Source: JBELHJ01 sp042091495
Lineage (GTDB): Bacteria; Bacteroidota; Bacteroidia; Flavobacteriales; Flavobacteriaceae
Length of the DNA: 64,000 bases
Direction: 5' to 3'
Assembly (NCBI GenBank): GCA_042091495.1
Contig: JBELHJ010000003.1
Span: 21,443-85,442 of the forward strand
Shown here one piece after another: positions 25,317 through 34,344 of the stretch. Every line of letters begins with the position of its first letter. Within the stretch, counting starts at the first letter, position 1. The notes under the pieces are model-generated. The model saw nothing but the letters and a program-made list of their open reading frames with translations. It had not been told where the DNA came from and searched no databases. The position numbers and the translations under genes are program-made.

Positions 25317-26489
25317 ATGAGTTGTAACAGTTGTTCAACTGGTAAAAACGGGCTCCCTAAAGGGTGTAAAAATAATGGAACATGTGGTGAAGATAGTTGT
25401 AATAAATTAACTGTTTTTGACTGGTTATCAAACATGACTTTACCTCAAGGACAGGAACCCTATTTAGGAGTTGAGGTTCGATTTAAAAACGGCAGGAAAC
25501 AATATTATAAAAATGCAGATAAAATAGCTTTGAGTATTGGTGATATCGTTGCCACTCAAGCTAAAGCAGGGCATGATATTGGAATGGTTACCCTAACAGG
25601 TGAATTGGTTCGTGTTCAAATGAAACGTAAGCAAGTCGATGTAGAAAATTCTGAGCAGGTTTTAAAAATTTACAGAAAAGCGACACAAAAGGATATTGAT
25701 ATTTGGACTAAGGCTAGAGATAAGGAGGAGCCTATGAAAGTTAAAGCAAGGCAATTTGCGATTGACTTGAAATTACAAATGAAAATATCAGACATTGAAT
25801 ATCAAGGAGACGCAAGTAAAGCAACCTTTTATTATACAGCAGAAGATCGTGTAGATTTTCGAGAGTTGATCAAACTTTTCGCCAGAGAATTTAAAACGCG
25901 TATAGAAATGAGACAGGTTGGGTTTAGACAAGAGGCTTCAAGACTTGGAGGAATTGGTTCTTGTGGACGTGAGTTATGTTGTTCAACGTGGTTAACTGAT
26001 TTTAGATCTGTTAGTACTTCAGCAGCAAGATACCAACAATTATCATTGAATCCTTTAAAGCTTGCTGGTCAATGCGGTAAACTTAAATGTTGTCTTAACT
26101 ATGAATTGGATGCCTATTTAGATGCGCTCAAAGAATTTCCAAAAACCGAAATTAAACTGAAAACAGAGAAGGGTACTGCTGTTTGTCAGAAAATTGACAT
26201 ATTCAAAGGGATTATGTGGTATGTATATCAAGGGGAATGGATGAATTGGTATAAATTATCAGTAGCTCAGGCTAACGAAATAATAGCTTTGAATAAAAAA
26301 GGGACCTTAGCATCAAGTCTTGAAGATTATTCTGAAGAGGATGACAAAGAAGTTGCTGTTAATTTTGAAAATGTGGTTGGACAAGATAGTTTAACTCGTT
26401 TTGACTCAAAAAATCCAAAGCGTAAACGAAATCACAAAAAAAATAATAACAGAAGGAGAAAACCAAAACCAAATGCTAAGAACAAGTAG
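25317..26489 (+). CDS. ricT: RicT/YaaT (PSP1 domain) iron-sulfur regulatory protein
   Basis: A 390-residue PSP1-domain protein. The N-terminus is cysteine-rich (CNSC, then GCKNNGTCGEDSC within residues 3-28). The PSP1 core contains FKTRIEMRQVGFRQEASRLGG followed by GSCGRELCCSTWL and later CGKLKCCLNYE, the cysteine clusters of RicT. In Bacillus RicT joins RicA and RicF in an Fe-S complex that controls RNase Y-dependent mRNA maturation; Bacteroidota keep RicT without obvious partners. The C-terminal 30 residues are a Lys/Asn/Arg tail that could bind RNA. It overlaps gldH by 17 bases, so a link with envelope and gliding genes is possible. Confidence 0.88.
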   Translation: MSCNSCSTGKNGLPKGCKNNGTCGEDSCNKLTVFDWLSNMTLPQGQEPYLGVEVRFKNGRKQYYKNADKIALSIGDIVATQAKAGHDIGMVTLTGELVRVQMKRKQVDVENSEQVLKIYRKATQKDIDIWTKARDKEEPMKVKARQFAIDLKLQMKISDIEYQGDASKATFYYTAEDRVDFRELIKLFAREFKTRIEMRQVGFRQEASRLGGIGSCGRELCCSTWLTDFRSVSTSAARYQQLSLNPLKLAGQCGKLKCCLNYELDAYLDALKEFPKTEIKLKTEKGTAVCQKIDIFKGIMWYVYQGEWMNWYKLSVAQANEIIALNKKGTLASSLEDYSEEDDKEVAVNFENVVGQDSLTRFDSKNPKRKRNHKKNNNRRRKPKPNAKNK

Positions 26490-26958
26490 CTTTCAATTAG
26501 TTTTTTTATGGCTAATGATTTTTTCTTGTGACTCTAATAGGGTGTTTGATACCTATAACTCGCTTTCTGGAGTTTGGTCTCAAGATGATATTCAAATCTT
26601 TAAATATGAATCTAAAGATTCTATTTCAAACTACAACCTTTTTGTTAATATCAGGAATACAGAGGATTATCCATTTAACAATTTATTTATAATTACAGAA
26701 CTCACTTACCCACAAGGAAAGACTTTATCAGATACTCTGGAATATGCTATGGCATATCCTGATGGGAAGTTAATAGGTTCTGGTTTTACATCTTTAAAGG
26801 AAAATAAACTTATTTATAAAGAAGACTTTCAATTTAATGAACTTGGTGAGTATACTTTTCAAATTAGTCAGGCTATGCGAAAGTATGATCACATAAATGG
26901 TGTTAAAGAGTTAAAAGGAATTTCTGACGTTGGTCTTAGAATTGAGTCAAAAAAATAA
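26473..26958 (+). CDS. gldH: Gliding motility lipoprotein GldH
   Basis: A 161-residue lipoprotein with lipobox MIFSC (Cys19) and a beta-rich domain of the GldH family (YNSLSGVWSQDDIQIF after the signal; NIRNTEDYPFNNLFIITEL). GldH is needed for gliding in Flavobacterium johnsoniae, probably as an accessory of the type IX machinery. I chose the ATG that gives a proper lipoprotein signal and follows an AGAAGGAG stretch by 14 bases; a longer frame starting inside ricT would add 24 hydrophilic residues before the signal. It is followed after five bases by the PBP gene. Confidence 0.85.
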   Translation: MLRTSSFQLVFLWLMIFSCDSNRVFDTYNSLSGVWSQDDIQIFKYESKDSISNYNLFVNIRNTEDYPFNNLFIITELTYPQGKTLSDTLEYAMAYPDGKLIGSGFTSLKENKLIYKEDFQFNELGEYTFQISQAMRKYDHINGVKELKGISDVGLRIESKK

Positions 26959-26963
26959 ATTAA

Positions 26964-29291
26964 ATGGCAAAAGTTAAAACCAAAAAGACAAAAATCAATA
27001 AGGAGTTTACCAAATTCATCAGATGGTTTTGGACTTTATTTTTTTTAGGAATTTTATTAGTTGTTTCAATTTTTGTATCTGCTTCAATTGGAGTTTTTGG
27101 TGAGATGCCAGACTATACGGTTCTTGAAAACCCAAAAACAAATTTAGCCACAGAAGTATTGTCGTCAGATGGGCAGTTGTTAGGAAAATATTATTACCGA
27201 GACAACAGAACACTTTTAGATTATAAACAAATATCACCAAATTTAGTAGACGCATTAATCGCTACCGAAGATGCAAGATTCTACTCGCATTCAGGGATTG
27301 ATGCCAGAGGAACATTGAGAGCACTTGTTTATTTAGGAAGTAAAGGTGGAGCAAGTACAATTTCTCAACAATTAGCTAGACAATTATTTATTGGAGTTAG
27401 AGATAAAGAAGATAAGGTTAATGCTATTTTTCAAAAGGTTAAAGAGTGGGTTTTAGCAATCAGGTTAGAACGACAATATACCAAAGAAGAAATCATAGCT
27501 ATGTATTTTAATATTTATGATTTCAATAATAACGCAGATGGCATTAAAAGTGCTGCAAGTATTTATTTCAATAAAACTGCAGATTCTTTAAGTATTGAAG
27601 AATCAGCCATGTTAGTAGGAATGTTTAAAAATTCATCTTTATACAATCCAAGGCGAAATACAGAAGGCACCACTAATAGAAGAAATGTGGTATTAAGCCA
27701 AATGCACAAATACGGTTATATTTCTCAACAACTAAATGATTCTCTTCAAAAACGTCCTTTGAATTTGGAATATACTCCCCAATCCCATAAAACAGGATTG
27801 GCAACATATTTTAGAGCATACATCAAGAGTGAGTTAAAAAAATGGATTAACAATAACCCCAAGAGTGATGGAACTAAGTATGATTTATATCGTGATGGTT
27901 TAAAAATTTATACAACTATAGACTCAAGAATGCAGAACTATGCTGAACAAGCAGTGGTTGCTCACATGAAAAATCTTCAGGCAGCGTTCGATAAACAAAA
28001 TACACCTAAGGAAAATCCAACGGCTCCTTTTATTGGTCTTGAGCAAGAAGAAATAGACGCTTTAATGAAAAGAAGTATGCGTCAATCTGAAAGATGGCGA
28101 CATATGCGTTTTGATTTAAAGAAGAATAAAAAAGAAATTGAAGCTTCATTTTATGAGCCCGTAGCTATGAAAATTTTCTCATGGAAAGGTGAAATAGATA
28201 CCGTTATGAAGCCCATCGATTCTATGAGATATTACAAAACTTTTCTTCATCCTGGTTTAATGTCTATGGATCCTAAAACAGGTCATGTTAAAGCGTGGGT
28301 TGGAGGAATGAATTATAAGCATTTCCAGTATGACCATGTTAAACAAGGAAAACGTCAAGTTGGATCAACATTTAAACCTTTTGTTTATGCTACTGCTATA
28401 GATCAATTACATAAATCACCTTGTGATACAATGCCAAGATCACAAATAACCATTGAAGCGAATAAATTTGGAAATCTTCAAGCATGGTCTGCTAAAAACT
28501 CAGACGGGCAATATGGCGGATTTATGACGCTCAAAGATGCTCTTGCGAATTCAACGAATACGGTAACAGCAAGGTTGATGAATGAAGTTGGACCCAAACC
28601 GGTTGTGAAAATGGCTAAAAATTTAGGGATAGAGCAAGATATTTTAGCAGTACCAGCTATAGCATTGGGAACACCAGATTTAAGTGTTTACGAAATGGTA
28701 GCAGCCTATGGGACATTTGCAAATAAAGGGGTTTACACCAAACCTGTAATGTTAACTCGAATTGAAGATAAAAATGGAACTGTTTTATTTCAATTTACTC
28801 CACAAACTAGAGATGTTTTAAGTGAAGAAGTTGCGTATGTAACCGTCAATCTTTTAGAAGGTGTCACCCAATCAGGGTCTGGAATAAGATTAAGACACTC
28901 TACTGTTGATAATCCTGTTTATAAAGAAATTGTTACGGGTTATCCATATGCTTTTGAAAATCCAATAGCAGGAAAAACAGGAACAACTCAAAATCAAAGT
29001 GACGGATGGTTTATGGGGATGGTCCCAAATTTAGTAACAGGGGTGTGGGTAGGCGCTGAAGATCGTGCAGCCCATTTTAAAACAATAGCCTACGGTCAAG
29101 GCGCTTCAATGGCACTCCCCATTTGGGGTATATATATGAAAAAATGTTATGAAGATACCTCTTTAAATATATCTCAGGAGGAATTTGAAGTTCCAGAAAA
29201 CTTATCAATTAAAGTTGACTGCGAACCCATTGATACTGAAGGCCAGCCGGTTATAGAAGAGCCGGAAGAAATCATAGATTTTGATCTTTAA
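26964..29291 (+). CDS. Class A penicillin-binding protein (PBP1A type)
   Basis: A 775-residue bifunctional peptidoglycan synthase: cytoplasmic basic tail, one membrane helix (about 20-42), a GT51 glycosyltransferase domain (catalytic Glu in ATEDARFYSHSGID near 95-108; GGASTISQQLARQL) and a transpeptidase domain with active-site serine in GSTFKP, the SNT motif in ANSTNT and KTGTT near the C-terminus. It polymerises lipid II and cross-links stems in the periplasm. The order ricT-gldH-PBP is recurrent in Bacteroidota. A terminator follows. Confidence 0.95.
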   Translation: MAKVKTKKTKINKEFTKFIRWFWTLFFLGILLVVSIFVSASIGVFGEMPDYTVLENPKTNLATEVLSSDGQLLGKYYYRDNRTLLDYKQISPNLVDALIATEDARFYSHSGIDARGTLRALVYLGSKGGASTISQQLARQLFIGVRDKEDKVNAIFQKVKEWVLAIRLERQYTKEEIIAMYFNIYDFNNNADGIKSAASIYFNKTADSLSIEESAMLVGMFKNSSLYNPRRNTEGTTNRRNVVLSQMHKYGYISQQLNDSLQKRPLNLEYTPQSHKTGLATYFRAYIKSELKKWINNNPKSDGTKYDLYRDGLKIYTTIDSRMQNYAEQAVVAHMKNLQAAFDKQNTPKENPTAPFIGLEQEEIDALMKRSMRQSERWRHMRFDLKKNKKEIEASFYEPVAMKIFSWKGEIDTVMKPIDSMRYYKTFLHPGLMSMDPKTGHVKAWVGGMNYKHFQYDHVKQGKRQVGSTFKPFVYATAIDQLHKSPCDTMPRSQITIEANKFGNLQAWSAKNSDGQYGGFMTLKDALANSTNTVTARLMNEVGPKPVVKMAKNLGIEQDILAVPAIALGTPDLSVYEMVAAYGTFANKGVYTKPVMLTRIEDKNGTVLFQFTPQTRDVLSEEVAYVTVNLLEGVTQSGSGIRLRHSTVDNPVYKEIVTGYPYAFENPIAGKTGTTQNQSDGWFMGMVPNLVTGVWVGAEDRAAHFKTIAYGQGASMALPIWGIYMKKCYEDTSLNISQEEFEVPENLSIKVDCEPIDTEGQPVIEEPEEIIDFDL

Positions 29292-29299
29292 AATCCAAT

Positions 29300-29325
29300 G
29301 CCATTCTTTTAGAATGGCTTTTTTT
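29300..29325 (+). terminator. Terminator of the ricT-gldH-PBP operon
   Basis: Arms GCCATTCT and AGAATGGC around TTT, followed by seven T. Confidence 0.85.
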
Positions 29326-29359
29326 ATTTGTAAATTTAAGAAGACTAAATTGAATTTTT

Positions 29360-30061
29360 ATGATAAATAAAGTGGTCTTTAATGTCGAAGAAGCCATACA
29401 AGGTATTGCTAATAACATGACTGTCATGTTTGGAGGGTTTGGACTTTGTGGTATACCAGAAAAGGCAATAGAAGCACTTGTTAATTTAAATATTTCAGGT
29501 TTAACTTGTATTTCAAATAATGCTGGTGTTGATGATTTTGGTTTAGGCTTACTGCTTCAGAAGCGTCAAATAAAGAAAATGATTTCTTCGTATGTTGGAG
29601 AAAATGAAGAATTTGAAAGACAAATGTTAAGTGGCGAGTTAGAGGTGGAATTAATTCCTCAAGGCACTTTGGCTGAACGATGTAGGGCTGCACAATCAGG
29701 GATTCCTGCTTTTTTCACTCCTGCTGGGTATGGTACAGAAGTAGCCGAAGGTAAAGAGACTAGGGATTTTGATGGAAAAATGCATGTCATGGAACATGCT
29801 TTTAAAGCAGATTTTGCCTTTGTAAAAGCATGGAAAGGCGACACAGCAGGGAACCTTATTTTTAAGGGGACTTCAAAAAATTTTAACCCATGTATGTGTG
29901 GTGCTGCTAAGATTACTGTAGCAGAAGTAGAGGAACTTTTACCAGTAGGAAGTTTAAACCCCAATGAGATCCATGTTCCGGGAATTTTTGTGAAACGTAT
30001 TTTTCAAGGCCAATCTTATGAAAAGAGAATTGAACAACGCACCGTTAGAATAAAAAAATAA
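29360..30061 (+). CDS. scoA: Succinyl-CoA:3-ketoacid CoA-transferase subunit A
   Basis: A 233-residue alpha subunit of SCOT/acetoacetyl-CoA transferase. The family pattern MFGGFGLCGIPEKAIEAL (near residues 22-40) and the later GYGTEVAEGKE block are clear. With subunit B it moves CoA from succinyl-CoA to acetoacetate (or a related 3-oxoacid), feeding ketone bodies or degraded amino acids into acetyl-CoA. Subunit B follows after one base, so the two are surely co-translated. It is preceded by the terminator of the PBP operon. Confidence 0.93.
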   Translation: MINKVVFNVEEAIQGIANNMTVMFGGFGLCGIPEKAIEALVNLNISGLTCISNNAGVDDFGLGLLLQKRQIKKMISSYVGENEEFERQMLSGELEVELIPQGTLAERCRAAQSGIPAFFTPAGYGTEVAEGKETRDFDGKMHVMEHAFKADFAFVKAWKGDTAGNLIFKGTSKNFNPCMCGAAKITVAEVEELLPVGSLNPNEIHVPGIFVKRIFQGQSYEKRIEQRTVRIKK

Positions 30062-30062
30062 A

Positions 30063-30719
30063 ATGGCATTAGATAAAACAGGGATAGCAAAACGAATTGC
30101 TAAAGAAGTTAAAAACGGGTATTACGTAAATCTAGGAATTGGCATACCAACTTTAGTAGCCAATTTTGTTAGAGATGATATTGAAGTTGAGTTCCAAAGT
30201 GAGAATGGTGTTTTGGGAATGGGGCCATTTCCATTTGAAGGAGAGGAAGATGCAGATATTATAAATGCAGGGAAACAAACCATAACAACGCTACCTGGAG
30301 CTAGTTTTTTTGATTCAGCAACAAGTTTTTCCATGATTCGGGGGCAGCACGTGGATTTAACAATTTTAGGTGCTATGGAAGTTGCTGATAATGGTGATAT
30401 TGCTAACTGGAAAATTCCAGGTAAAATGGTAAAAGGTATGGGAGGTGCTATGGATTTAGTAGCTAGTGCAGATAATATTATTGTAGCCATGATGCATACT
30501 AATAAAGCCGGGGAGTCTAAATTGTTAAAACATTGTTCTCTTCCTCTTACAGGAGTAGGGTGTGTTAAAAAAGTGGTTACAAATTTGGCTGTTTTAGAGA
30601 TTACAGAAGAAGGGTTCCTTCTTTTAGAGCGCGCACCAGGGGTTTCAGTAGATCAGATTAAAGAAGCAACAGCAGGGAAGCTTATAATAAAAGAACCAGT
30701 TCCAGAAATGGATATTTAA
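30063..30719 (+). CDS. scoB: Succinyl-CoA:3-ketoacid CoA-transferase subunit B
   Basis: A 218-residue beta subunit. The catalytic glutamate that carries the CoA thioester is Glu47 in the SENG motif (FQSENGVLGMGP), and GIGIPTLVANF lies before it. Length and pairing with subunit A are normal. The stop codon shares four bases with the opposing ABC gene, leaving no room for a terminator. Confidence 0.94.
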   Translation: MALDKTGIAKRIAKEVKNGYYVNLGIGIPTLVANFVRDDIEVEFQSENGVLGMGPFPFEGEEDADIINAGKQTITTLPGASFFDSATSFSMIRGQHVDLTILGAMEVADNGDIANWKIPGKMVKGMGGAMDLVASADNIIVAMMHTNKAGESKLLKHCSLPLTGVGCVKKVVTNLAVLEITEEGFLLLERAPGVSVDQIKEATAGKLIIKEPVPEMDI

Positions 30720-32395
30720 AAGGTTTTAGGAACAGCTTCAATTAAAGTTTTAGTATAAGAATTTTTAGGGGAATTATAGATTTGATCTGCATCTCCTTTT
30801 TCGACAATCTCCCCTTTTTCCATAACCATTAATTGGTCTGACATATATTTCACAACAGTCAGGTCATGAGAAATAAAGATGTAACTAAAACCGAAGTCCG
30901 CTTTCAGATTATTAAGTAAGTTTAAAACTTGAGCCTGAACGGATATGTCTAGTGCTGAGACTGACTCGTCACAAATAATTAGTTTTGGATGAACTGCTAT
31001 AGCTCTTGCTATTCCGACTCTTTGTCTTTGCCCACCAGAAAATTCATGGGGATATTTATAAAAATCTTCTTGTTTTAGTCCAACCTGAAGTAAAAGTGCT
31101 TTGACTTTAGCTGTTCGATCTTTAATATCATTACCAATGTTATGAACTGTCATAGGTTCTAAAATGGCTTTTCCTACAGAGATTCTTGGATTTAAAGATG
31201 CAAATGGATCTTGAAATATGATTTGAATATCTTTTCTTAATTTTTTTAAAGCTTTTTTATCAAATGATGTTATACATTTTTGTTCGAATAAAATTTCCCC
31301 TTTAGATGGGGGGTCTAGCATCAATATTGCATTTGAAAGTGTAGATTTTCCACACCCAGATTCTCCAACTAATCCAAGAGTTTCTCCTGGATATAACTTA
31401 AAGCTTACTTGATTTACTGCGGTGTATAGTTGTCGAGACGAAAAAACACCTTTTTGGATGGGATAATACTTGGAAAGTGAATTAACTTCTAGTAAAGGCT
31501 TTTGATTATATATTTCTTGTTGTGCAGCGTCGCGCTCTTCTTTTGAAATTATTTTGTTTTCAATATTTTTTGACAAAACATCCTCAACAGTTGGAAGCTT
31601 TTTAAGTCTTATGTTAAGGTCTGGTTTACTTGCAATTAATGCTTTAGTGTATAAGTGTTCTGGAGAATTAAAAATAGTTTTAGTACTTCCAATTTCAACC
31701 ATTTCACCACGATACATTACAGCTACTCGTGAAGCAATGGATGCAACTAGAGATAAATCGTGTGAAATAAAAATTACACTCATTCCAGAGTTTGATTGAA
31801 TTTCAGCGAGTAATTCTATAATCTCTTTTTGTACAGTGACGTCAAGAGCTGTAGTTGGTTCGTCGGCAATTAAAATTTTTGGCTTACAAGCAATTGCCAT
31901 AGCTATAACTACTCTTTGTTTTTGGCCCCCAGATAACTCATGAGGATAAGCTTTATAAATGCGCTTTGGATTAGGAAGCTTAACTTTTTCAAATAACTCC
32001 AGAACTTGACTACGAGCTTTTTTAGTTTTTAATTTGTTGTGAGTTAGAAGTACTTCAGCTACCTGTTTACCACATCTCACACTTGGGTTTAATGCAGACA
32101 TGGGCTCTTGAAAAACCATGGCAATAGAAGCACCTCTGATTTTTTGAAAGACGGATTCCTTTATTTCTAAAAGATTATTGGAATTATAAATAATTTCACC
32201 GTCTATGTCACAATTTTCTGGAAGTAAACCCATTATTGCCATTGATGTTAACGACTTTCCAGACCCAGATTCTCCAACAACACCTAAAATTTCATTTTTG
32301 CTTAAATGAAACGAAACATTATTTAATACTTTCTTTTGTTTGTTTGAATCACCAAAGGAAATTGAAAGGTTATTTATTTCTAATAATATACTCAT
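30716..32395 (-). CDS. Peptide-type ABC transporter ATPase with two fused nucleotide-binding domains
   Basis: A 559-residue protein with two complete ABC domains, like DppD fused to DppF (YejF/GsiA type). Domain 1 has GESGSGKS and LSGGQKQRV; domain 2 has GESGCGKS and FSGGQRQRVG. Each is followed by a Walker B (ILIADEPT, LIICDESV) and by the C-terminal oligopeptide-type extension. It should power import or export of short peptides or related solutes, but no permease or binding protein is nearby. It is the last gene of a long leftward unit that begins with hemA, 37 bases after the exonuclease gene. Confidence 0.92.
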   Translation of the reverse strand: MSILLEINNLSISFGDSNKQKKVLNNVSFHLSKNEILGVVGESGSGKSLTSMAIMGLLPENCDIDGEIIYNSNNLLEIKESVFQKIRGASIAMVFQEPMSALNPSVRCGKQVAEVLLTHNKLKTKKARSQVLELFEKVKLPNPKRIYKAYPHELSGGQKQRVVIAMAIACKPKILIADEPTTALDVTVQKEIIELLAEIQSNSGMSVIFISHDLSLVASIASRVAVMYRGEMVEIGSTKTIFNSPEHLYTKALIASKPDLNIRLKKLPTVEDVLSKNIENKIISKEERDAAQQEIYNQKPLLEVNSLSKYYPIQKGVFSSRQLYTAVNQVSFKLYPGETLGLVGESGCGKSTLSNAILMLDPPSKGEILFEQKCITSFDKKALKKLRKDIQIIFQDPFASLNPRISVGKAILEPMTVHNIGNDIKDRTAKVKALLLQVGLKQEDFYKYPHEFSGGQRQRVGIARAIAVHPKLIICDESVSALDISVQAQVLNLLNNLKADFGFSYIFISHDLTVVKYMSDQLMVMEKGEIVEKGDADQIYNSPKNSYTKTLIEAVPKTF

Positions 32396-32432
32396 TGAAA
32401 TCTATATAGGCATTAGAAAGATACTACTAATT

Positions 32433-33146
32433 TTAAAGGTGCAAAATTTCGTCAATTTCTAGAAGTGGCTTGTTTTGCAATTTTAATAAAAGTTGAGCTA
32501 CAGCAATAGTGTCTTTTTCGCAATAGGAAACAATACGATCCAAATCATTTTCTTCATAATATACTTGTCTTACCTTATCTCCACTTATATCATCTTTTGG
32601 AGTAGGAATGCCCAAAACGTGGGTTAAAAGTTTTAGAGAAGTAAAATGTTTGTAATCTCCAAACTTCCATAAATCCATAGTATCTAAGTGTGGAATTTCC
32701 CAAGGTTTTTTACCAAATAAATTCAGTTTATCTGGTAGTGTAATATTATGAATTATCATTCGTCGGGCAATAAAAGGGATATCAAACTCTTTACTATTAT
32801 GACCGCATAATTTATGTTTAGACTGATTGAAATGAGATTGTAATAAGTTTTTAAAGTCTAATAGAATTTGTTTTTCCTCACCATAAAAAGAGGTTACTCT
32901 AAATTTTTTAAGACCACTGCTAATATTGAAATAGCCAACAGAAATACATATAATCTTACCAAACTCTGCCCATATGCCTGCTTTTTCATAGAATGCCTCT
33001 GGAGTAAAGTCATCTTTTCTTTGATAGCGCGTCTTTTCTTCCCATAGCAATTTCGTGACTTCGTTAAGTTTTGAAAAATCATCTGACTCTGGAACAGTTT
33101 CAATATCAAGAAATAATATGTCCTCTAAAGGAATTTTATCAATCAT
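32433..33146 (-). CDS. DEDD-type 3'-5' exonuclease (DnaQ/PolB-like)
   Basis: A 237-residue RNase H-like exonuclease. The DEDD residues are visible: Asp14 and Glu16 in FLDIETVPE, the second Asp in HNSKEFDIPFI (Exo II) and the final YCEKD pattern (YxxxD, Exo III), making it the DEDDy subtype. Flavobacterial annotations call such proteins predicted polysaccharide or PolB-like exonucleases. Whether it degrades DNA or RNA is not decided by the sequence. It overlaps the upstream serine hydrolase gene by eight bases. Confidence 0.85.
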   Translation of the reverse strand: MIDKIPLEDILFLDIETVPESDDFSKLNEVTKLLWEEKTRYQRKDDFTPEAFYEKAGIWAEFGKIICISVGYFNISSGLKKFRVTSFYGEEKQILLDFKNLLQSHFNQSKHKLCGHNSKEFDIPFIARRMIIHNITLPDKLNLFGKKPWEIPHLDTMDLWKFGDYKHFTSLKLLTHVLGIPTPKDDISGDKVRQVYYEENDLDRIVSYCEKDTIAVAQLLLKLQNKPLLEIDEILHL

Positions 33147-34290
33147 TACTTAAAATAGAATACGCTGAATCAATGTATTTGTATATATCTGCACTAAACA
33201 CATCATTTTTAGATTTCTTGGCAGCTTTCTGTCCTAATCTAACGATAATAAGATCATCATCCGGTTGTACAATTACATATTGACCAAGGTGTCCTCTCAT
33301 CATAAAAAAACGTTTCCCATTGTAGTTAGGGATAATCCACCAACCGTAACCGTAATGTGGAGATTCTTTAAACCGCCCTCTAGTAGATGTAGCTACAAAA
33401 CTAGAATCTAGAATTTTTTTGCCATTCCAATAGCCATGGTTTTTATAAAGTTTACCAAACCTGGCAAAATCTTTAGCATTTGAAGCAACACAACAATAGG
33501 CTTTTTCAAGCCCAAAGTCTTCACTGTCTATTTGCCACAAAGCTTCGTGATTGGCTCCCATTGGTTTCCAAAAACTATTGCTTAAATAATCTGACAAGTT
33601 TTGACCAGTGGCTTTTTGTAATACCATTGCTAAAATTTGAGTATCGCCACTCAGGTATTTATATTTTTCTCCCGGAGTAGATTTTATTTTAATGTCTTTA
33701 ACTACAGATGCTAAATCATCATAAAAGTATGCTTTTGTGGTTACTGAAAAAGGGGATTTATAGGACTCATCCCAATTCGAACCAGAGGCCATTGAAGAAA
33801 GATCCCCCACTGTAAGATTTTCTGCATTTCCAGAACGAAACGTATTAATATAATCACCTACCTTGGTGTCTAAACCTTTAATTTGTCCTTCTTGAATAGC
33901 TTTCCCCAACATGGCACTGACCATACTTTTAGCCATAGAAAAAGAATTGGTTTTAGAATTTTCACGGAAGTTTTGATAGTAATTTTCAAATAGAATACTA
34001 TCATTTTTAATTACTAAATAAGCTGCAGTACCATACTTGTCATTAGTATCCTTTAAAAGTTTTGGCTCCGAACTTTTGTTGTAATTATTGTGCTTAGGCC
34101 ATGGTTCAGGTATATTATTTTTGATAATCCTATTATCAAATTCTGTATAATCTTCAATAAAAGCAGTAGTGTGTCCTTTAAGATATATAGTCCTTACAGC
34201 CTTGACAAGATAGCTTAAATCAAAGACATAAATTAATATTAATAGTGCAATTAAAAAGCCTACTAGCCCTTTTAAAATAGATTTACCCAT
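33139..34290 (-). CDS. Class C beta-lactamase-family serine hydrolase
   Basis: A 383-residue membrane-anchored hydrolase (N-terminal helix about 5-22). The catalytic set of the class C/DD-peptidase fold is intact: S118-M-A-K121 (SxxK), Y212-L-S214 (YxS/N) and H334-L-G336 (HxG in place of KTG). HxG enzymes are mostly esterases, D-aminopeptidases or transferases rather than beta-lactamases. The substrate is unknown. It lies 54 bases after hemB and in the same direction, so it may share the hem transcript. Confidence 0.87.
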   Translation of the reverse strand: MGKSILKGLVGFLIALLILIYVFDLSYLVKAVRTIYLKGHTTAFIEDYTEFDNRIIKNNIPEPWPKHNNYNKSSEPKLLKDTNDKYGTAAYLVIKNDSILFENYYQNFRENSKTNSFSMAKSMVSAMLGKAIQEGQIKGLDTKVGDYINTFRSGNAENLTVGDLSSMASGSNWDESYKSPFSVTTKAYFYDDLASVVKDIKIKSTPGEKYKYLSGDTQILAMVLQKATGQNLSDYLSNSFWKPMGANHEALWQIDSEDFGLEKAYCCVASNAKDFARFGKLYKNHGYWNGKKILDSSFVATSTRGRFKESPHYGYGWWIIPNYNGKRFFMMRGHLGQYVIVQPDDDLIIVRLGQKAAKKSKNDVFSADIYKYIDSAYSILSND

Positions 34291-34344
34291 AGTTAATAGA
34301 TTTGAGCTATTAAAGATAGTAAAAAATAGAAGCTTTGGAATTTT

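Noticed and set aside
29659..30490. Antisense frames of about 100-120 codons inside scoA and scoB
   Set aside because: Shadows of well-supported CoA-transferase genes, with codon use unlike the neighbours.
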